This document shows positions 46,937 to 60,439 of a DNA stretch of 64,000 bases, piece after piece. A program made the position numbers and the translations under genes. The stretch is from Chamaecyparis obtusa (lineage: Eukaryota; Streptophyta; Pinopsida; Cupressales; Cupressaceae), in assembly GCA_027943335.1 (NCBI GenBank), contig BSBK01001118.1:2655501-2719500 (forward strand), in the 5' to 3' direction. Each line of letters opens with the position of its first letter. Position 1 is the first letter of the stretch. The notes below the pieces were generated by a model that did not search any database, was not told where the DNA came from, and saw only the letters and a list, made by a program, of their open reading frames with translations.

Positions 46937-48605
46937 TTATATTGCTTGCAGTTTTCTTCATTGTCATATGACTCCAAACATACAAAAGAAAGAGAAACTA
47001 CTACCTATAACAAACATCATAGTATAGTTGAATTTTAATTTACATTAGTGAGAAATCAAAAGGACCATCTTCCAATCAACTCATAAAAACATTATTTCAC
47101 GATGTAATCATCATGGAGGAATGGAATGGTTTCGATGTAGTTTGGAAGAGGAGTAAGGCATCAGTCAATTGATAAACACAAATTTTCATGATGAATAATA
47201 GAAATCCCTAGTTCTTTAAGGAATGATATAAATCAAATTTGATGAAATAGTCTCTATCATTGTTAAATTCTAGATGCCAAAGTATCACTTGATAAATACA
47301 TATTTTGATTTTTCTTGTGATGATGGAGGAATGGAAATTTCTAAATGCATTTTTGAAGAGAAGCTATCAATACACATTTTCATGATCAATAAAAAATGCT
47401 ATCAATCAAGCGAAAATAGTCTCCAAATGCTTGACACTAGAGGTAAAAGAATGACAAAATAGTATGTACTAGACAAAACTATCTTCAACTTTTATCAGGC
47501 ATAAGATTGAATCCAATAACTTAAAATGTAAGAATCATCTTATAAGGAAAATAGAAAGGAGACAAAGAACTAACTGATCCATGATGAAGATGTGAAACTT
47601 GGAAAGCGGAAATGGATACAATTGAAGAAAGAGGGAAAACAAATTTTGCTAGAAAAAGAAAAATAAAATTCCTTTAATTCATAATAGGAGAAAGGAATGA
47701 AATTCTTCTCACAGCATTTTCATGTCCATTGGACCAGCTTCTTCTGAGAATTGTAGTTTCTTTTAACTATATATCATGCCCCTCTTCTCCACTGTCAATT
47801 ATCTTATCTTTTCCTTTGGAATGCTGATCATTTCTTCTTATGAATATTTTTACATCTGATACACTAACATTGTTAATTATGTTACCTATGCTACATAAAT
47901 CAATATTATTTTCAATATTTTTACAAGTTCATTGCTTGGAATAGCTAATTGACTGACCAGAATCAAGGAAATGACTTTTACAAAGCATACCATCTACATA
48001 AAGATTAGCATTAGAATCAAGGGTTTGATGCAATTTATCCTTAGTAAAACCCATTGGCAATGCTTTTGCACAAGCAATAGGCAATAAAAATATGGAAGAA
48101 AATGTTATGTACCAAATGAATTTTAGTTTTCCATTTTACATACCTAAATCTAAATGATAAAAGATGGGAAAACTTGTGATAGATAATTTACACAGAAATA
48201 TAAATAGGAGAGTGTCTTGTAGGAAAGGAACTGCCCACTGTAGTGAAAAACAATGTTAAACCTTCAATCCACATCATCACTTTCACTGGCATTATTTTAA
48301 GAACTATACAAGGAAAAAGAAACTTAGATATGCAATCCCGATCAGAAACATATGGCATAAAATAGATCAGTCTATTAATTTTAACAAATAATAGGACATA
48401 TTTTAATTTTTCATGAATCTACCAATTGCGTAAATAACATATAAATCCCTGTTACAAAAATTCTTATCGATCTTGACAATTTGAAACCCCATCATTTAAT
48501 GTAGAATTTCTTAGTGGCCCTTGCTCATCTCTAAACTCAAATTAGCCAAAAAAAAAAAATATTAAGTACTAGCTTTCTAATACACATAAGTCAAAACATA
48601 CTTAC
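46937..48605. other. AT-rich flank, no gene seen
   Basis: No domain-bearing frame is visible. Two loosely similar stretches (about 47,110-47,215 and 47,320-47,430, with aatggaa, gaagag and aaattttcatgat blocks) suggest an old duplication. Confidence 0.4.
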
Positions 48606-49315
48606 CACGGTGTATCATCTTAAAATGGAAGCACTTCCATGGTAAGAGTGTTTAGGCCTCCGAGTAAGTGGTTTGGGGTCATGTCGAATGCCTTGAATGG
48701 ATATTCAGCTTGGATCTGGCTTTTCCCCTATTCTACCCCATTTTCCACTTCTTCCTAGCATTTTCCTGGCATTCTAGACTATAAACCTGAGGTTTTTTAC
48801 CATAAGGTCAAAGTCGACCTTATGGGGTCAAAGTTGACCTCAATCCTAACTAGGTCAGGATCGACCTTGATCTTGACCTAGTCAGGTTCGTGCTCAACCT
48901 TGACCCTAGGGTCCAAGATCTTCAAGGTTAGCTTTCAGTTTCGAGATTTCATCAAAATCTTGCATTTTCCCTCTTCAAGGCCACTATTTCTCAGATTAAA
49001 TGTCAAATTCTCAAATTAATATTTGAGGTGGACCTTTCTTGATATTTGTATAAGATTCCTAATTTATTATTGGAGATTAGCCTTCCTCAAGTTTTGTGCC
49101 TAATGCTCAAATTAACTTTCGGGTTGGCCTTACCTCGAATTTTGTGACAAGGCTCTTAAATAATTATTTTATTTCTATATTAAGGGTGGTCCCCTCCTAG
49201 AGTTTTGTGTCAAGACTTTAATTTAATTTCCTCTCCATGTGCACCTCTCTAGAGTTTTGTACCATGGGCCCTTAATTATTGTTTTCTACGAGGCCCCTCT
49301 TGCGCCATAGATCAC

Positions 49316-49340
49316 TATAAAAGGGAGCCTTCCTCTCTCA
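49316..49340 (+). promoter_or_regulatory. Element E LTR1 core promoter (TATA box)
   Basis: TATAAAAG at 49316-49323 is followed by the pyrimidine-rich cttcctctctcattttctcc, a typical plant TATA-plus-Y-patch arrangement. It is identical or nearly so at 54515 and 61145 in the other two LTRs. Confidence 0.7.
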
Positions 49341-49685
49341 TTTTCTCCATCGAGTTTTGCAATCAAGCATCTCATCTCACAATATCTCAAGCTCTCAAGT
49401 GCAAGCAAGAAAGAAGATCAAGCATTCAATCCTTCAAGCATTCAAGCATTCAATTCATCAAGGAGATCCATTAGAAGCCATTGAAGGATTCAAGCTCTAT
49501 GGAGCTCTCTTGTTGAAGATTCCTCCATTTCCATTCAAGCCTCTTCCAAATTCAAGATCCATTCAAGATTGGTGTTGAAGATCTAAAGAAAATTGATTGG
49601 AGACATCCTATATTTGATTCTACATTCATCCATTCTTATGGATTCAAGGATTCGAATCCTCCACAAAGGTTTCAACTCAAGCAAG

Positions 49686-49810
49686 GTGAATTATTCCATT
49701 TACTTTGTTTATTCTAGCAATTTCAATTCAATTTCAAGGTTAACTCTTAAATTGGGGTTTGAATGAGGCAAACCCCTCCCCCCCAACAAACAAAACTATT
49801 TTTCTTGCAG
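49686..49810 (+). other. Candidate intron inside element E LTR1
   Basis: Donor AAG|GTGAAT at 49686, a polypyrimidine run and acceptor tttttcttgcag ending at 49810 would remove 125 nt from the 5' leader. The same signals are present in LTR2 (59208 to 59333) and LTR3 (61531 to 61657). A second donor, GAG|GTAAGT, lies at 50071. Confidence 0.35.
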
Positions 49811-50222
49811 GAACAGGTGCGGAATTTTGGATCTGAGCTCAGATTTGGATACCCTTTTCGGTGAACTTCCAAGATCTGTGAACAAAGTCAAAATTGACCT
49901 TCAAAATCTCCAGGTCATCATTGACCTTTTATGAGGGTCAAAGTTGACCTAATCTCATCTCAGAAAAATATTTTTGGATTTTGTAGATCTCACAGTTTCA
50001 GTTCAGGCATGTGAGAATCAACAGTTTTTGAGATCATTTCATAGGTTTTTCAGCCAATTCTTTTTTAGAGGTAAGTACCTTTATTTCTTAATTTCAACAT
50101 TAGTCATTTACATTTACTTTCTATATCAATACAATTTCATGTAAGTGTAAAATATTGGCTTTGGGGTCCCTTTTATGTGCAAACCATTGTTCTAGGACCC
50201 CATCCACATTTTACCCTATACA

Positions 50223-50457
50223 TTTTGGTGAGCCCGACATACTTAATCTCTTTATTTTTGGTGTTAGATCATTTGTTTTCTTGCCTTAAGATTAGATTTC
50301 TTTTATGCTCATGCATTTACATTTCAAAAATCCAAAAAAAATTGCAAAATTTCTTCAAAAATACAAAAACATTTACATTGCTTTGTGGAATTAGATGCCC
50401 TATTGTGTTTGATTTTCATTTGAATGCATTTGGATATATCTAGATCTATTTATTATC
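50223..50457 (+). other. Element E leader and primer-binding region
   Basis: Directly after LTR1, ttttggtgagcccgacat is the expected primer-binding position. It is not the Met-tRNA site seen in B and C, and I could not assign the tRNA. Confidence 0.45.
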
Positions 50458-52263
50458 ATGTTGCATAAGTTTTTGCATGGTGTTACACCTATAAAGACTT
50501 CATTTATTACATGTGATCTCTATCATATTTCTCTTTATGGAGAGGAGTTGAGGATTGATGTTAATTCTTCTCCTAATAGATGTCCTTCTTTCCCCTCTAG
50601 GGATCAAGCTTTAGTGAATTATGGCAACCCTACAATGTGCTTTATTGGTAGGGATGATAATCCTCCTATTTGGGATGAACCTTTGGATTTGGATGTTGAT
50701 TACTCTCTTCCTCATGACACCATTGTGGATGATCCCTTAGATAACGACATTGATTTATCCCCTCCTCGCAAAGAAGCTTTGATACAAGGGGGTGATTTAC
50801 TAATAGACGACATATTGATACATGATGATAACTCTTTTTCTAAAACACATGTAGATATTTTAGCGAAAGAAGATGACATTATAAATGCTTTACCTCCATT
50901 TGAGATTCCTTCTAGTGATGAAGCATTAGTGGGAAATGATATGAATTCCCTTAATGCTCTCCCTTTTAGCGATGATCCTATGGAGAATCAAGATATTACC
51001 TCATCTCCTCCTAGGATGTCCTCTTTTCTTCCTTCTTGTGAATCTATTTGTAGTGTTGAGACAACTCAAATGGTTTATCCTAAACCCTTTCTGACTGTCA
51101 AAGGTTGTCTCCACATTACTATTAAAGGTAAACCTATGGATTCTTTCAATGATCAAGATTCTATAGCTCACACTTATCGTACAAGGAATAACCTTCAACC
51201 TAATATGGTGGTTTCTACTTCTTTGCCACCTTCTCAACCTATTCTTCCTCCTCCACCCCATCTTCCTAGCAAGGAGTATGATTTGATAAACCAATTGCAA
51301 AATACTCCTACCAAGATTTATTTATGGGAGCTTCTTCAAACTTCACCTACCTACTATGAAGCCTTGCAAAAATCTCTAGCAACTCTTCCTACTCCACCTC
51401 CTAATCAAGAGAACATCAATGACTTCTTACAATGGATGCATGCTACCCCGGGTCCTCTTGACATTGTTTTTACTCAAAAAGATTTTCCTTCTAAAGAAGT
51501 TCAGAATCAATATGATGCTCTTATGGTTGTTGTTTCTATCAATAAAAGTATCATTCATAGGACCTTGATTGATAATGGATATGGGCTTAATGTTTGTAGC
51601 ATGGACATGCTCAAAGTGATTAATGCTGATCTTTCAACTATTCAACCTGATAATGTTCCTATACGTGGCTTTGATAACATTGCTAAGAACACTTTAGGCA
51701 TCATTACCTTACCTATCAAAGTAGGACCGGTCATCATGAATACTCCTATTCATGTTATGCCTGGACCTCTCAATTATAACCTTCTTTTGGGTAGACCTTG
51801 GTTGCATGAGATGCATGTCATTCCTTCCACCCTTCACTGAAAAGTCAAGTTTATACATAAAAACGTGATGTATACACTTCATGCGGATGATGCACCTAGT
51901 CCTTGTCTAAATATTCAAACTCACACTACTCCTACTCCTAATAGTAATCCTTCTTCCTCTAATGCTCTTCCTGGAAATGATTGGGGAACCTTGGATTTTA
52001 CTCCTACCTCTATTGGAGAGTATAAGATTAATGATCTTGATTTTATGAAGAAACATGAATAGTGAGTTTTTACATCTAAACCCCTTTGCAATAAATTTGT
52101 CGTTGCTTCCACACACAATGAACCTATCAAGCCTACTAAGGATGATATAGTGACTACTGAAGTTCCATTGTCTTCTTCTGATATGGCTTCTCATTATGGT
52201 CCTAGTTATCACTTCCTAGTTAAACAAGGATTTAATGCTCAAGGATGTGGTAAGCATAAATAG
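50458..52263 (+). pseudogene. Element E polyprotein part: retropepsin-like protease and G-patch-like motif (decayed)
   Basis: This is an open frame of 460 codons. Residues ~1-250 are low-complexity, rich in Asp, Ser and Pro (a linker or divergent Gag part). Then YDLINQLQNTPTKIYLWELL leads to the protease: LIDNGYGLNVC (51562-51600; the catalytic D-S/T-G triad is here DNG), RGFDNIAKNTLG and YNLLLGRPWLHEM. That is the Tat/Ogre pattern. The same frame continues past TGA at 51838, TAG-TGA at 52060 and ends at TAG 52261, including KQGFNAQGCGKHK, a G-patch-like motif that follows protease in related elements. The expected next module, RT, is absent. Confidence 0.8.
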
Positions 52264-52384
52264 GGAATTCAAATGCCCTTACATACTGGGGGGGCATGAT
52301 CATTCTTATGGATTGGGATTTAATCCTTGACAACAAATCAATGCTAACAACATCTCAAATAACACTTCAAAACATGATGAAACT

Positions 52385-52636
52385 ATGAAGGAATTTAACC
52401 AAGAATTTCTTTTGCCTAAACTCCTTTGTGTTAAGATGATTACTAGACCTAAACGCAAAAATAAATGTAGTCCACACTTGAAGAATCTTCCTTTTTATTT
52501 ATATCATAGATTTCATGATCACTCTACTAATGAATGTCAAGCTTTACATTATAAGATTAGGCAGCTCATTGATAGTAAGGTTATTTATATATCATGTGAT
52601 AGTGAGTTGTATTTCAATCTTGTTTTCTCTAAATAA
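52385..52636 (+). pseudogene. Element E CxxH-type Gag-tail module, displaced
   Basis: A different frame encodes KNKCSPHLKNLPFYLYHRF, then HDHSTNECQALHYKIRQLID. In Tat-like elements this kind of motif (C/Y-x-x-H...H-x-T-x-x-C...LK-x-x-I-x-x-LI) lies at the end of Gag, upstream of protease. Here it comes after the protease/G-patch segment, so the order looks permuted. The first Cys of the motif is replaced (YLYH). Confidence 0.6.
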
Positions 52637-53246
52637 CATTTATGTTCCTATTATGGAACTCCACATTATATAAATAATGATAGCCTAATCCTTGGGGGCT
52701 CGCTGTCTTGTATAGTGTTGTGAGTGATATAATAGGTCCCCATCCATCCTCGTTCCTATGCTTGGGGGGAAAGGATGTCATCTCCTTTTCTATCTTTCTA
52801 GGATTCACCTCTTTCCTTGGTTAAGAAGAATCTATCTATTATGTGATATCCAATCATACATGAACGTTTTGGTTTGCATTGAAGATCTTTGTCCTTGATC
52901 ACAACCTCTTTCATCATTTGACATTGGGTTTCCATGGTGGATAAATCTCTCACCTTGGAAGTTGAACAGTGTGCTATCCCTCACAAGGGTTACTTTTTCT
53001 CTTCTTGCATGATATATCTTTGCATTCATCCCTTCCATGTCCTCATAGGAGTTGTGACCTTCTTGGCTTGGACTAGGTGTTGTCTAAGGATATTGTCTTG
53101 ATGTTGAAGAGGGCTTTATCCTTTTTCTTTTCTTTCCTTAACATGTCAAAATAGTATATTTTTTTCCATATTAAGAAGGGGGGCATATATACGGCCTCCC
53201 TTGCTTTATATTGTGTATTTTTGTTCTAACCTTTTATTTTGCAGAT
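52637..53246 (+). other. Element E non-coding 3' internal region
   Basis: No frames with recognised domains. A pyrimidine-rich stretch ending ttttattttgcag (53,232-53,244) is a good splice-acceptor candidate directly before the short tandem repeats. Confidence 0.45.
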
Positions 53247-53450
53247 TGCTAAATCTCAGAAGGTAACGCACATAAGTTTCTAAATCCTAAAGGGACACGC
53301 ATTTCCAATTTCAAATATGCTAAATCTTCTAAAGGTAACGCACATAAGTTGCTAAATCCTAAAAAGACATGCATCAATATGCTAAATCTTCTAAGGGTAA
53401 CGCACATAAGTTGCTAAATCCTGAGGAGACATGCATTTTGCATTCTATGG
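53247..53450 (+). repeat. Element E short tandem repeats (62-71-bp units)
   Basis: Three units begin tgctaaatct at 53247, 53318 and 53380, each with ggtaacgcacataagtt and a gacacgca/gacatgca block. Confidence 0.85.
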
Positions 53451-53815
53451 TGATACAAGAAGGTGGATCCATGGGTACTTCATAAAAGTTGTTAGAAGAC
53501 ACACTACATACATGCATAAAGCCACCAGAAGGCGCACAACCTTATGGGGTGACTATCAAGTTTTTTCTTGGTGGGCCATCATATCCTTTTGTGGTTCACA
53601 GTGAGATATACACATCTTACTAGGCGAGCTAACCACTCCTCTCTTCCCCTTCTATCTTTTCTTCAATAATGTCTCTCTTATTGCAATCTTGGAGTTGATG
53701 AAGACTTGAGTCCCTAGGGGCTTGAGGATTCCTTTGTCCCTTTGATTTCAATAAGATTATCTTTTTCTTTGTGATCTCCTTTACCAAGAGTTTGCATCAA
53801 GTCCATACTCTTGCT

Positions 53816-53830
53816 AAAGTGGGGGCTTAA
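53816..53830 (+). other. Element E polypurine tract (before LTR2)
   Basis: aaagtgggggcttaa directly precedes LTR2. The same tract occurs before LTR3 at 60425-60439. Confidence 0.75.
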
Positions 53831-54875
53831 TGTATCATCTTAAAATGGAAGCACTTCCATGGTAAGAGATTTTAGCCCTCTGAGTAAGTGGTTTGGGGTC
53901 ATGTCGAACACCTTGAATGGATATTTGACTTGGATTTGACTTTTACCCCTGTTCTACCCCATTTTCCACTTCTTCCTAGCATTATGGACTATGAACCTGA
54001 GGTTTTTGACCCTAAGGTCAAAGTCGACCTTATGGGGTCAAAGTTGACCTTGATCCTAACTGAGCTCAATCCTAAGCTAGTCAAGTTTGAGCTTGATCTT
54101 GACCCTAGGGTCCGGGATCTTCGTGGTTTGCTTCCGGTTTTGGGATTTCATCAAAATCTTGCATTTTCCCTCTTCGGGGCCACTATTTCTTGGATTAAGT
54201 GTCAAATTCTCAAATTAATATTTGAGGTGGACCTTTCTTGATATTTGTATAAGATTCCTAATTTATTATTAGAGATTAGTCTTTCTCGAGTTTTGTGCCT
54301 AGTGCTCAAATTAACTTTGGGGTTGGCCTTATCTCAAATTTTGTAACAAGGCTCTTAAAAATTTATTTTATTTCTATATTAAGGGTGGTCCCCTCCTAGA
54401 GTTTTGTGTCAAGACTTTAATTTAATTTCCTCTCCATGTTCACTTCTCTAGAGTTTTGTGCCATGGGCCCCTAATTATTATTTTCTACAAGGCCCATCTT
54501 GTGCCCTAGATCACTATAAAAGGGAGCCTTCCTCTCTCATTTTCTCCATCAAGTTTTGCAATCAAGCATCTCATCTCACAATCTCTCAAGCTCTCAAGTG
54601 AAAGAAAGCAAGAAGATCAAGCATTCAAGCCTTCAAGCATTCAAGCATTCAATTCATCAAGGAGATCCATTAGAAGCCATTGAAGGATTCAAGCTCTATG
54701 GAGCTCTCTTGTTGAAGATTCCTCCATTTCCATTCAAGCCTCTTCCAAATTCAAGATCCATTCAAGATTGGTGTTGAAGATCTAAAGAAAATTGATTAGA
54801 GACATCCTACATTTGATTCTACATTCATCCATTCTTGTGGATTCAAGGATTCGAATCCTCCACAAGGGTTTCAAC
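53831..54875 (+). repeat. Element E LTR2, left part
   Basis: It matches LTR1 48611 onward up to the gggtttcaac site, where solo LTR F is inserted. TATAAAAG is at 54515. Confidence 0.88.
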
Positions 54876-56689
54876 TGTCATGCCCTGCAAGGGAACCGGG
54901 GAAGAGAACAAAGATTCTCTTTATAAAAGAAAAACCCAAGTAATGATTTATGAAAAATTTTGAATTTTTAAAACAATTATATGAACAAAACTTAAACTTA
55001 GTTTCCTCCCAAGGTTCCCTTTTATCTAATGCATGATTCATTTAAGTCCATTAAGTAAACTAACAACAAGATATACTTCTCAAAACAAATTACATCATAT
55101 CACTATAAGATTCTTTAATAAGAACTACATAGTACTTTCATTTCAATTTTTCATTTAAAATCATCTATATTCCTAAGTATTCTTTATGAACAATATAACC
55201 TTTAAATCAAATAGAACCATCTAAATCATTTGATACATTGCAAATAATACATTTGTTCTTCAATGGCCTTTCCTTGAATCATCACTAATTAAAATCATAC
55301 TACTTAACTAAAAATCATTTTCTTTTCCAACATACATCTTATACATAAAGTTCACATCCCTTTTTTCCCTTTTTCCTAAGACTACCCATTTCAAATATAT
55401 CATTTTGAATTACATCAATGATTACATTACATTCATCTCCACTCGGGAGGTAACAATAACTTTACATCAGGAAAGATAATTACAAAGCATTTATTCTTCA
55501 AAAACTAGTACATAAGCAAGCATGAATCTTCAACACTACATCCACAAAAGATACCTTGATAAAATGTTTACCACCCAAAGGCCCACTCCCCCATGCTAGA
55601 AGATAAACACCAGGGTCCACAAAGAAGGAATAACCAGGCCAAACCTAGGGTCGGGTTACCTTTCCCAAATAACAAATGAAAAGAAAGCCCAAGTATAAAT
55701 CTTTCCCCAAACAGGTTCTAAGGCTTGGTAGAAACTCTAAGCAACAACCTAAGTGAGTGTCATCGCATAGCCCTCACCCCTTGGGTTGTCCTGGTACTAG
55801 CCACTTCGGGCCCCGGCCCCCAAGTAGGCACATGCGGAATCGAATGTCTTTCATACAGACAAGCGTCATTCACTCGTACCTACGCATAGGCACCTTCTCC
55901 CACTCCCATCCATAGCCTTTACTAGCACTAATGGCATGGGCGAGGCACATTTAATCTTTTTACAAGTTTGAACCCATTCCCATAAGTTTTAATTAAATTA
56001 TCACTTGTTAAAATAACTCTTCAGTCGATTATCCTGGTACTAGCCACTTAGGGCCCCGGCCCCGCACTGAGAGCCACTCACTAGGTGTTGTTAGGTTTTC
56101 TACCCTTAACCCACATATTGCAACCACATCATACACATAGTAAAAACATATCATAAACACTTTTGTAAGACTGCATCAAAGATTAGAAAATAATAAGATA
56201 ATTTATGGATGTTTTAGGGGAAATTAGGAACATTTAAGGATGTTTAGAATGGTCCTGATCTTCTTAGACAACCCTAAACCCTAAACTGCTTCCTACACAC
56301 ATCCTAACCCTATTAAGGCATCCAAACACACTGAACATAACCTCTACCAAACAAGGAATGAACACATTTATGATTTACTCAAAGTTCTATATACCAAAAG
56401 ATAATGTTCCATGAACTTCATTCTAAACCTGATATTTGACTAAGCCTGAAATTTGACTAAGTCTGATTTTATTAAAAATCTAAAAATTAAAAGTTACAAG
56501 TTAACTCCTAGGAAGTTGAAACCTATCCCAATCAATCCAAAAGGTACCTAAACCCTTTATACAAGTATAACTTAAAGTATATGAAATTAAAGTATGAGAA
56601 ATTAAAGTACGTAAACTTATACGTAAAATTAAAGTATGTAAATTGTATAAAGCCTGAATCCTATTTTCATCGGTTAACACTAATCTGCT

Positions 56690-56835
56690 CGGTTCACACT
56701 GGTTGCTCGGTCACCACTAACTTACTCGGTCATCACTAACTTACTCGGTCACCACTGACTTACTCAGTCATCATTGACTTACTCGGTCATCACTAGCTTA
56801 CTCGGTCATCACTGACTTACTTGGTCACCACTGAC
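56690..56835. repeat. ctcggtcaccact minisatellite in F
   Basis: About nine imperfect 18-bp units of the type ttactcggtcatcactgac occur in tandem inside solo LTR F. Confidence 0.85.
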
Positions 56836-58607
56836 TGATTGCCAGAAACTACAAAATATGACCGTCAACTTTGGCTTGCGGGTAAAACTGGGCATTATGG
56901 GAACTAGGGTTGCCTAATCTAAGCACAACCCATTTGAGATCTCCCAGTTTCCCTTTAGAAACGGCCCATCAATCCATCCTATCTATCCAACATATCTGTT
57001 CTAGATCTGGGCAAAGAAAGTGGTGCAAAGAAAAATATGAAACTGTAGGTTTGAAACAGAAGTTCTAAAGCCTCAAAGAACTCATGGACATTCTGGATAA
57101 GAGAGGAAATACAAAGAGAATGCTAAGAACCCTACAACCTCCTATAATTGCATAAATATTTGTTTATACTCAAAACAGGAAATAAATCCATTCAACATGT
57201 TCCTACTCTTCAAATCACTAATACAGGGACAATGATATATATGAAACACAACATTCTGTAATTTATATCAACAACGAACATACAGAGAAATATTTAACTA
57301 GATTTTCATCTTTTCATATCACAAAGGAGAGATAACTCTTAGGATAATTCCAACCTGGAGTCCTGCGGAGATTCAGTTGATGAAGACCAGTCCAATCCTC
57401 TCAACCCTTTCAGCACTCCTTCAAATCCTCCTGGGTGCAATCTCCAGCCTCTTCCGGAAATAACCAAATGCCACTCTCAGAGAATGATGAATTTCTCTCC
57501 TCACAAATACAATATTCCTACCAGCATAATACTAATCTTGTTATCTTCTTCTCGAAACAACTCTCCTCCAACTCTCTCTCACACAGGAAGTCTTTCCTAT
57601 ATATAGATTGGGGAGTAGTTGCACAGGTACTCCAACCAATGCAACTATCCACTGGTTATCCGTTAACAATACAGTTTGTAAAACCATTCCCGTAAAGGGA
57701 TAAATAAATTTTTAATAAAACTATAATCTATTACCGTAATCAAATTTATGTTTCATTTACTTTAGGAAAGTTAATAATAATTATTATTATTTACAACCAT
57801 ATCATTAACTAATCTAATTATTCATTAATAGAATGTAATAATTACTTACTCACCAATAATTATATAAATATATGGATGCATATGCATATGTGTGCACCCA
57901 TATGCCTATGTGTACATATATTATTATTATTATTATAAATATTATTGCAAACATAATATTATTATTATGAAGCATATTATTATATACACACTTAATCCAT
58001 ATTCTTTACAAAATGCAATAGTGATATATATACAAGGTGAAACATACCACTATTATTAAAAATATTTTTATTATTTTTATTTTATTTTTATTGCCATAGA
58101 CATTTTGTTATTATGGATATTATAAAGATAATACCATAAAATTCTTTATTATTATTGATATTAAAATCACATATTTCAATCACATACTAACTCGTTCCTA
58201 ACAAGAGTTGCTAGTACATAAGTAGCTAATAATAAAGATAAATTACTAAATCATACCTTCAAATTCACATCAATAATCTACTAATAGAATTGAACGTGCC
58301 ATAAAGACAACTAGAACCACTATACTCAAAACTTCATTCACAATGAATACAAAAGACAAGAAACTAACTACAAGACCCACAAAACCAGTAAACTGAGAGA
58401 TCACATAATATATCCACACAAGGGACTGACTCGGCACTTCCCACCTACGGATAAAAGGATCAAAGGTGAAGTTTCTTCCTGTGGAACCTGGTGATATCTC
58501 CGTAACAACGACAACGATCGAGGATTTTGAGGGATCGCTCAGACCTGTGAAGCCAGGTGGAGACGATACCCAGTACCTGCAATCCTGCATCACCAACAAG
58601 AGATACA

Positions 58608-58838
<231 letters not shown>

Positions 58839-59193
58839 ATGGATATACAAATCAGATATATGCAAGCAGATGACTAGGATCGATACATTGTGTGAACCTC
58901 AGCTAAGTGAGTAACTACGACTTCGTCCTAAGTCATGAAAACACATCCGTCACATATCCATGAAACATAAAACATCATGATAATGGTTAGATTCAAATCA
59001 TTGGGTTAGATCCATAAAACATATAAAAATAGATAGTTTTCTAATCTCATAAACGTATAAATGATAACCATAAATGAGCATATCCATCATATCATCATTC
59101 ACAAAACATAAATGTAAATGTATTGTCCTGACCATCATAATAAAAATGTCCAAATCAGCAAAGTCTAAGTATCACCATAGGAGAGGTATTACA

Positions 59194-59640
59194 TCAACTC
59201 AAGTAAGGTGAATTGTTCCATTTACTTTGTTTACTACTGCAATTTCAATTCAATTTCAAGGTTAATTCCTAAATTGGGGTTTGACTAAGGCAAACCTCTT
59301 CCTCCCCAACAAACAAAACTATTTTTTTTGCAGGTACAGGTGCAGAACTTCGGATCTGAGAGTAGATTTGGATACTCTTTTCGTTGAACTTCGAAGATCC
59401 ATGAACAAAATTAGAATTGACCTTTAGATAAAGAATCTAGCCTTTGACCTTTTATGAGGGTCAAAGTCAACCTAAGCTCATCTTGGAAAAAGATTTATGG
59501 GTTTTGTAGATCTCGCAGTTTCGGTTCAAGAATTCAATAATCAACTATTTTTGAGATCGTTTGACAAGATTTTTAGCCGATTCTTTTTCGGAGGTAAGTA
59601 CCTTTATTTCCTAATTTCAATATTAATCATCTACCTTTAT
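59194..59640 (+). repeat. Element E LTR2, right part (3'-truncated)
   Basis: It continues LTR2 after F. It follows LTR1 from 49671 to about 50,110 (gaggtaagtacctttattt retained) and then breaks off: the last ~110-140 bp of the LTR, with its ...accctataca end, are missing. Confidence 0.8.
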
Positions 59641-59659
59641 TTCTTAATCCTATATATTT

Positions 59660-60439
59660 TAGTTCTTTTCTTTCCTTAACATGTCAAAATAGTATGTTTT
59701 GCCATATTAAGGAGGGGGCCATATATACAGCCTCCCTTGCTCTATATTATGTATTTTTGTTCTAACCTTTTGTTTTGCAGCATGCTAAATCTTAGAAGGT
59801 AATGCACATAAGTTGCTAAATCTTGAAGGGACATGTATTTCCAATATCAAATATGCTAAATCTTTCGAAGGTAACGCACATAAGTTGCTAAATCCCGAGG
59901 AGACACGCATTTTTCAAATTTTTCAATATGCTAAATCTTGGAAGGTAACACACATAAGTTGCTAAATCTTGAAAAGACATGCATCTATATGCTAAATCTT
60001 CCGACGGTAACGCACATAAGTTGCTAAATCATGAGGAGACACGCATTTTGTATTCCATGGTGATACAAGAAGATGGATCCATGGGTACTTTATAAAAGCC
60101 ATCAGAAGACGCACTACATACATGCACAAGGCTGCCAAAAGGCGCACAACATTATGGGGTGACTATCAAGTGTTTTCTTGGTAGGACATGCTATCCTTTT
60201 GTGGTTCACAGTAAGATACACACATCTTACTAGGCGAGCTAGCCACTACTCTCTTCCCCTTCTATCTTTTTCTAGTGATGTCTCTCTTATTGCAATCTTG
60301 GAGTTGATGAAGAATCGAGTCTCTGGGGGCTTGAGGATTCCTTTGTCCCTTTGATTTCAATAAGATTATCTTTTTCTTTATGATCTCCTTTACCAAGAGT
60401 TTACATCAAGTCCATACTCTTGCTAAAGTGGGGGCTTAA
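59660..60439 (+). repeat. Truncated second internal region of element E
   Basis: From about tcttttctttccttaacatg onward it matches 53,125-53,830. It holds four tgctaaatct tandem units (59783, ~59852, ~59929, ~59990) against three in the first copy. It ends in the polypurine tract. The 5' ~2.9 kb of internal sequence, including the protease frame, is absent. Confidence 0.8.

Larger units (their letters stand above)
48611..50222 (+). repeat. Element E LTR1
   Basis: It starts TGTATCATCTTAAAATGG and ends CCCTATACA; 1,612 bp. It matches LTR3 and the available LTR2 across their lengths. It contains repeated caaagt(t/c)gacct motifs, a TATA box, and candidate splice sites. Open frames in it (such as near 49357) start at non-ATG codons and are not called. 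Confidence 0.88.

Noticed and set aside
49357..54777. Repeated 73-codon frame in LTR1 and LTR2 of element E
   Set aside because: It begins at TTG rather than ATG, is broken in LTR3, and its sequence is simple caagcattcaa-type repeat in the leader.
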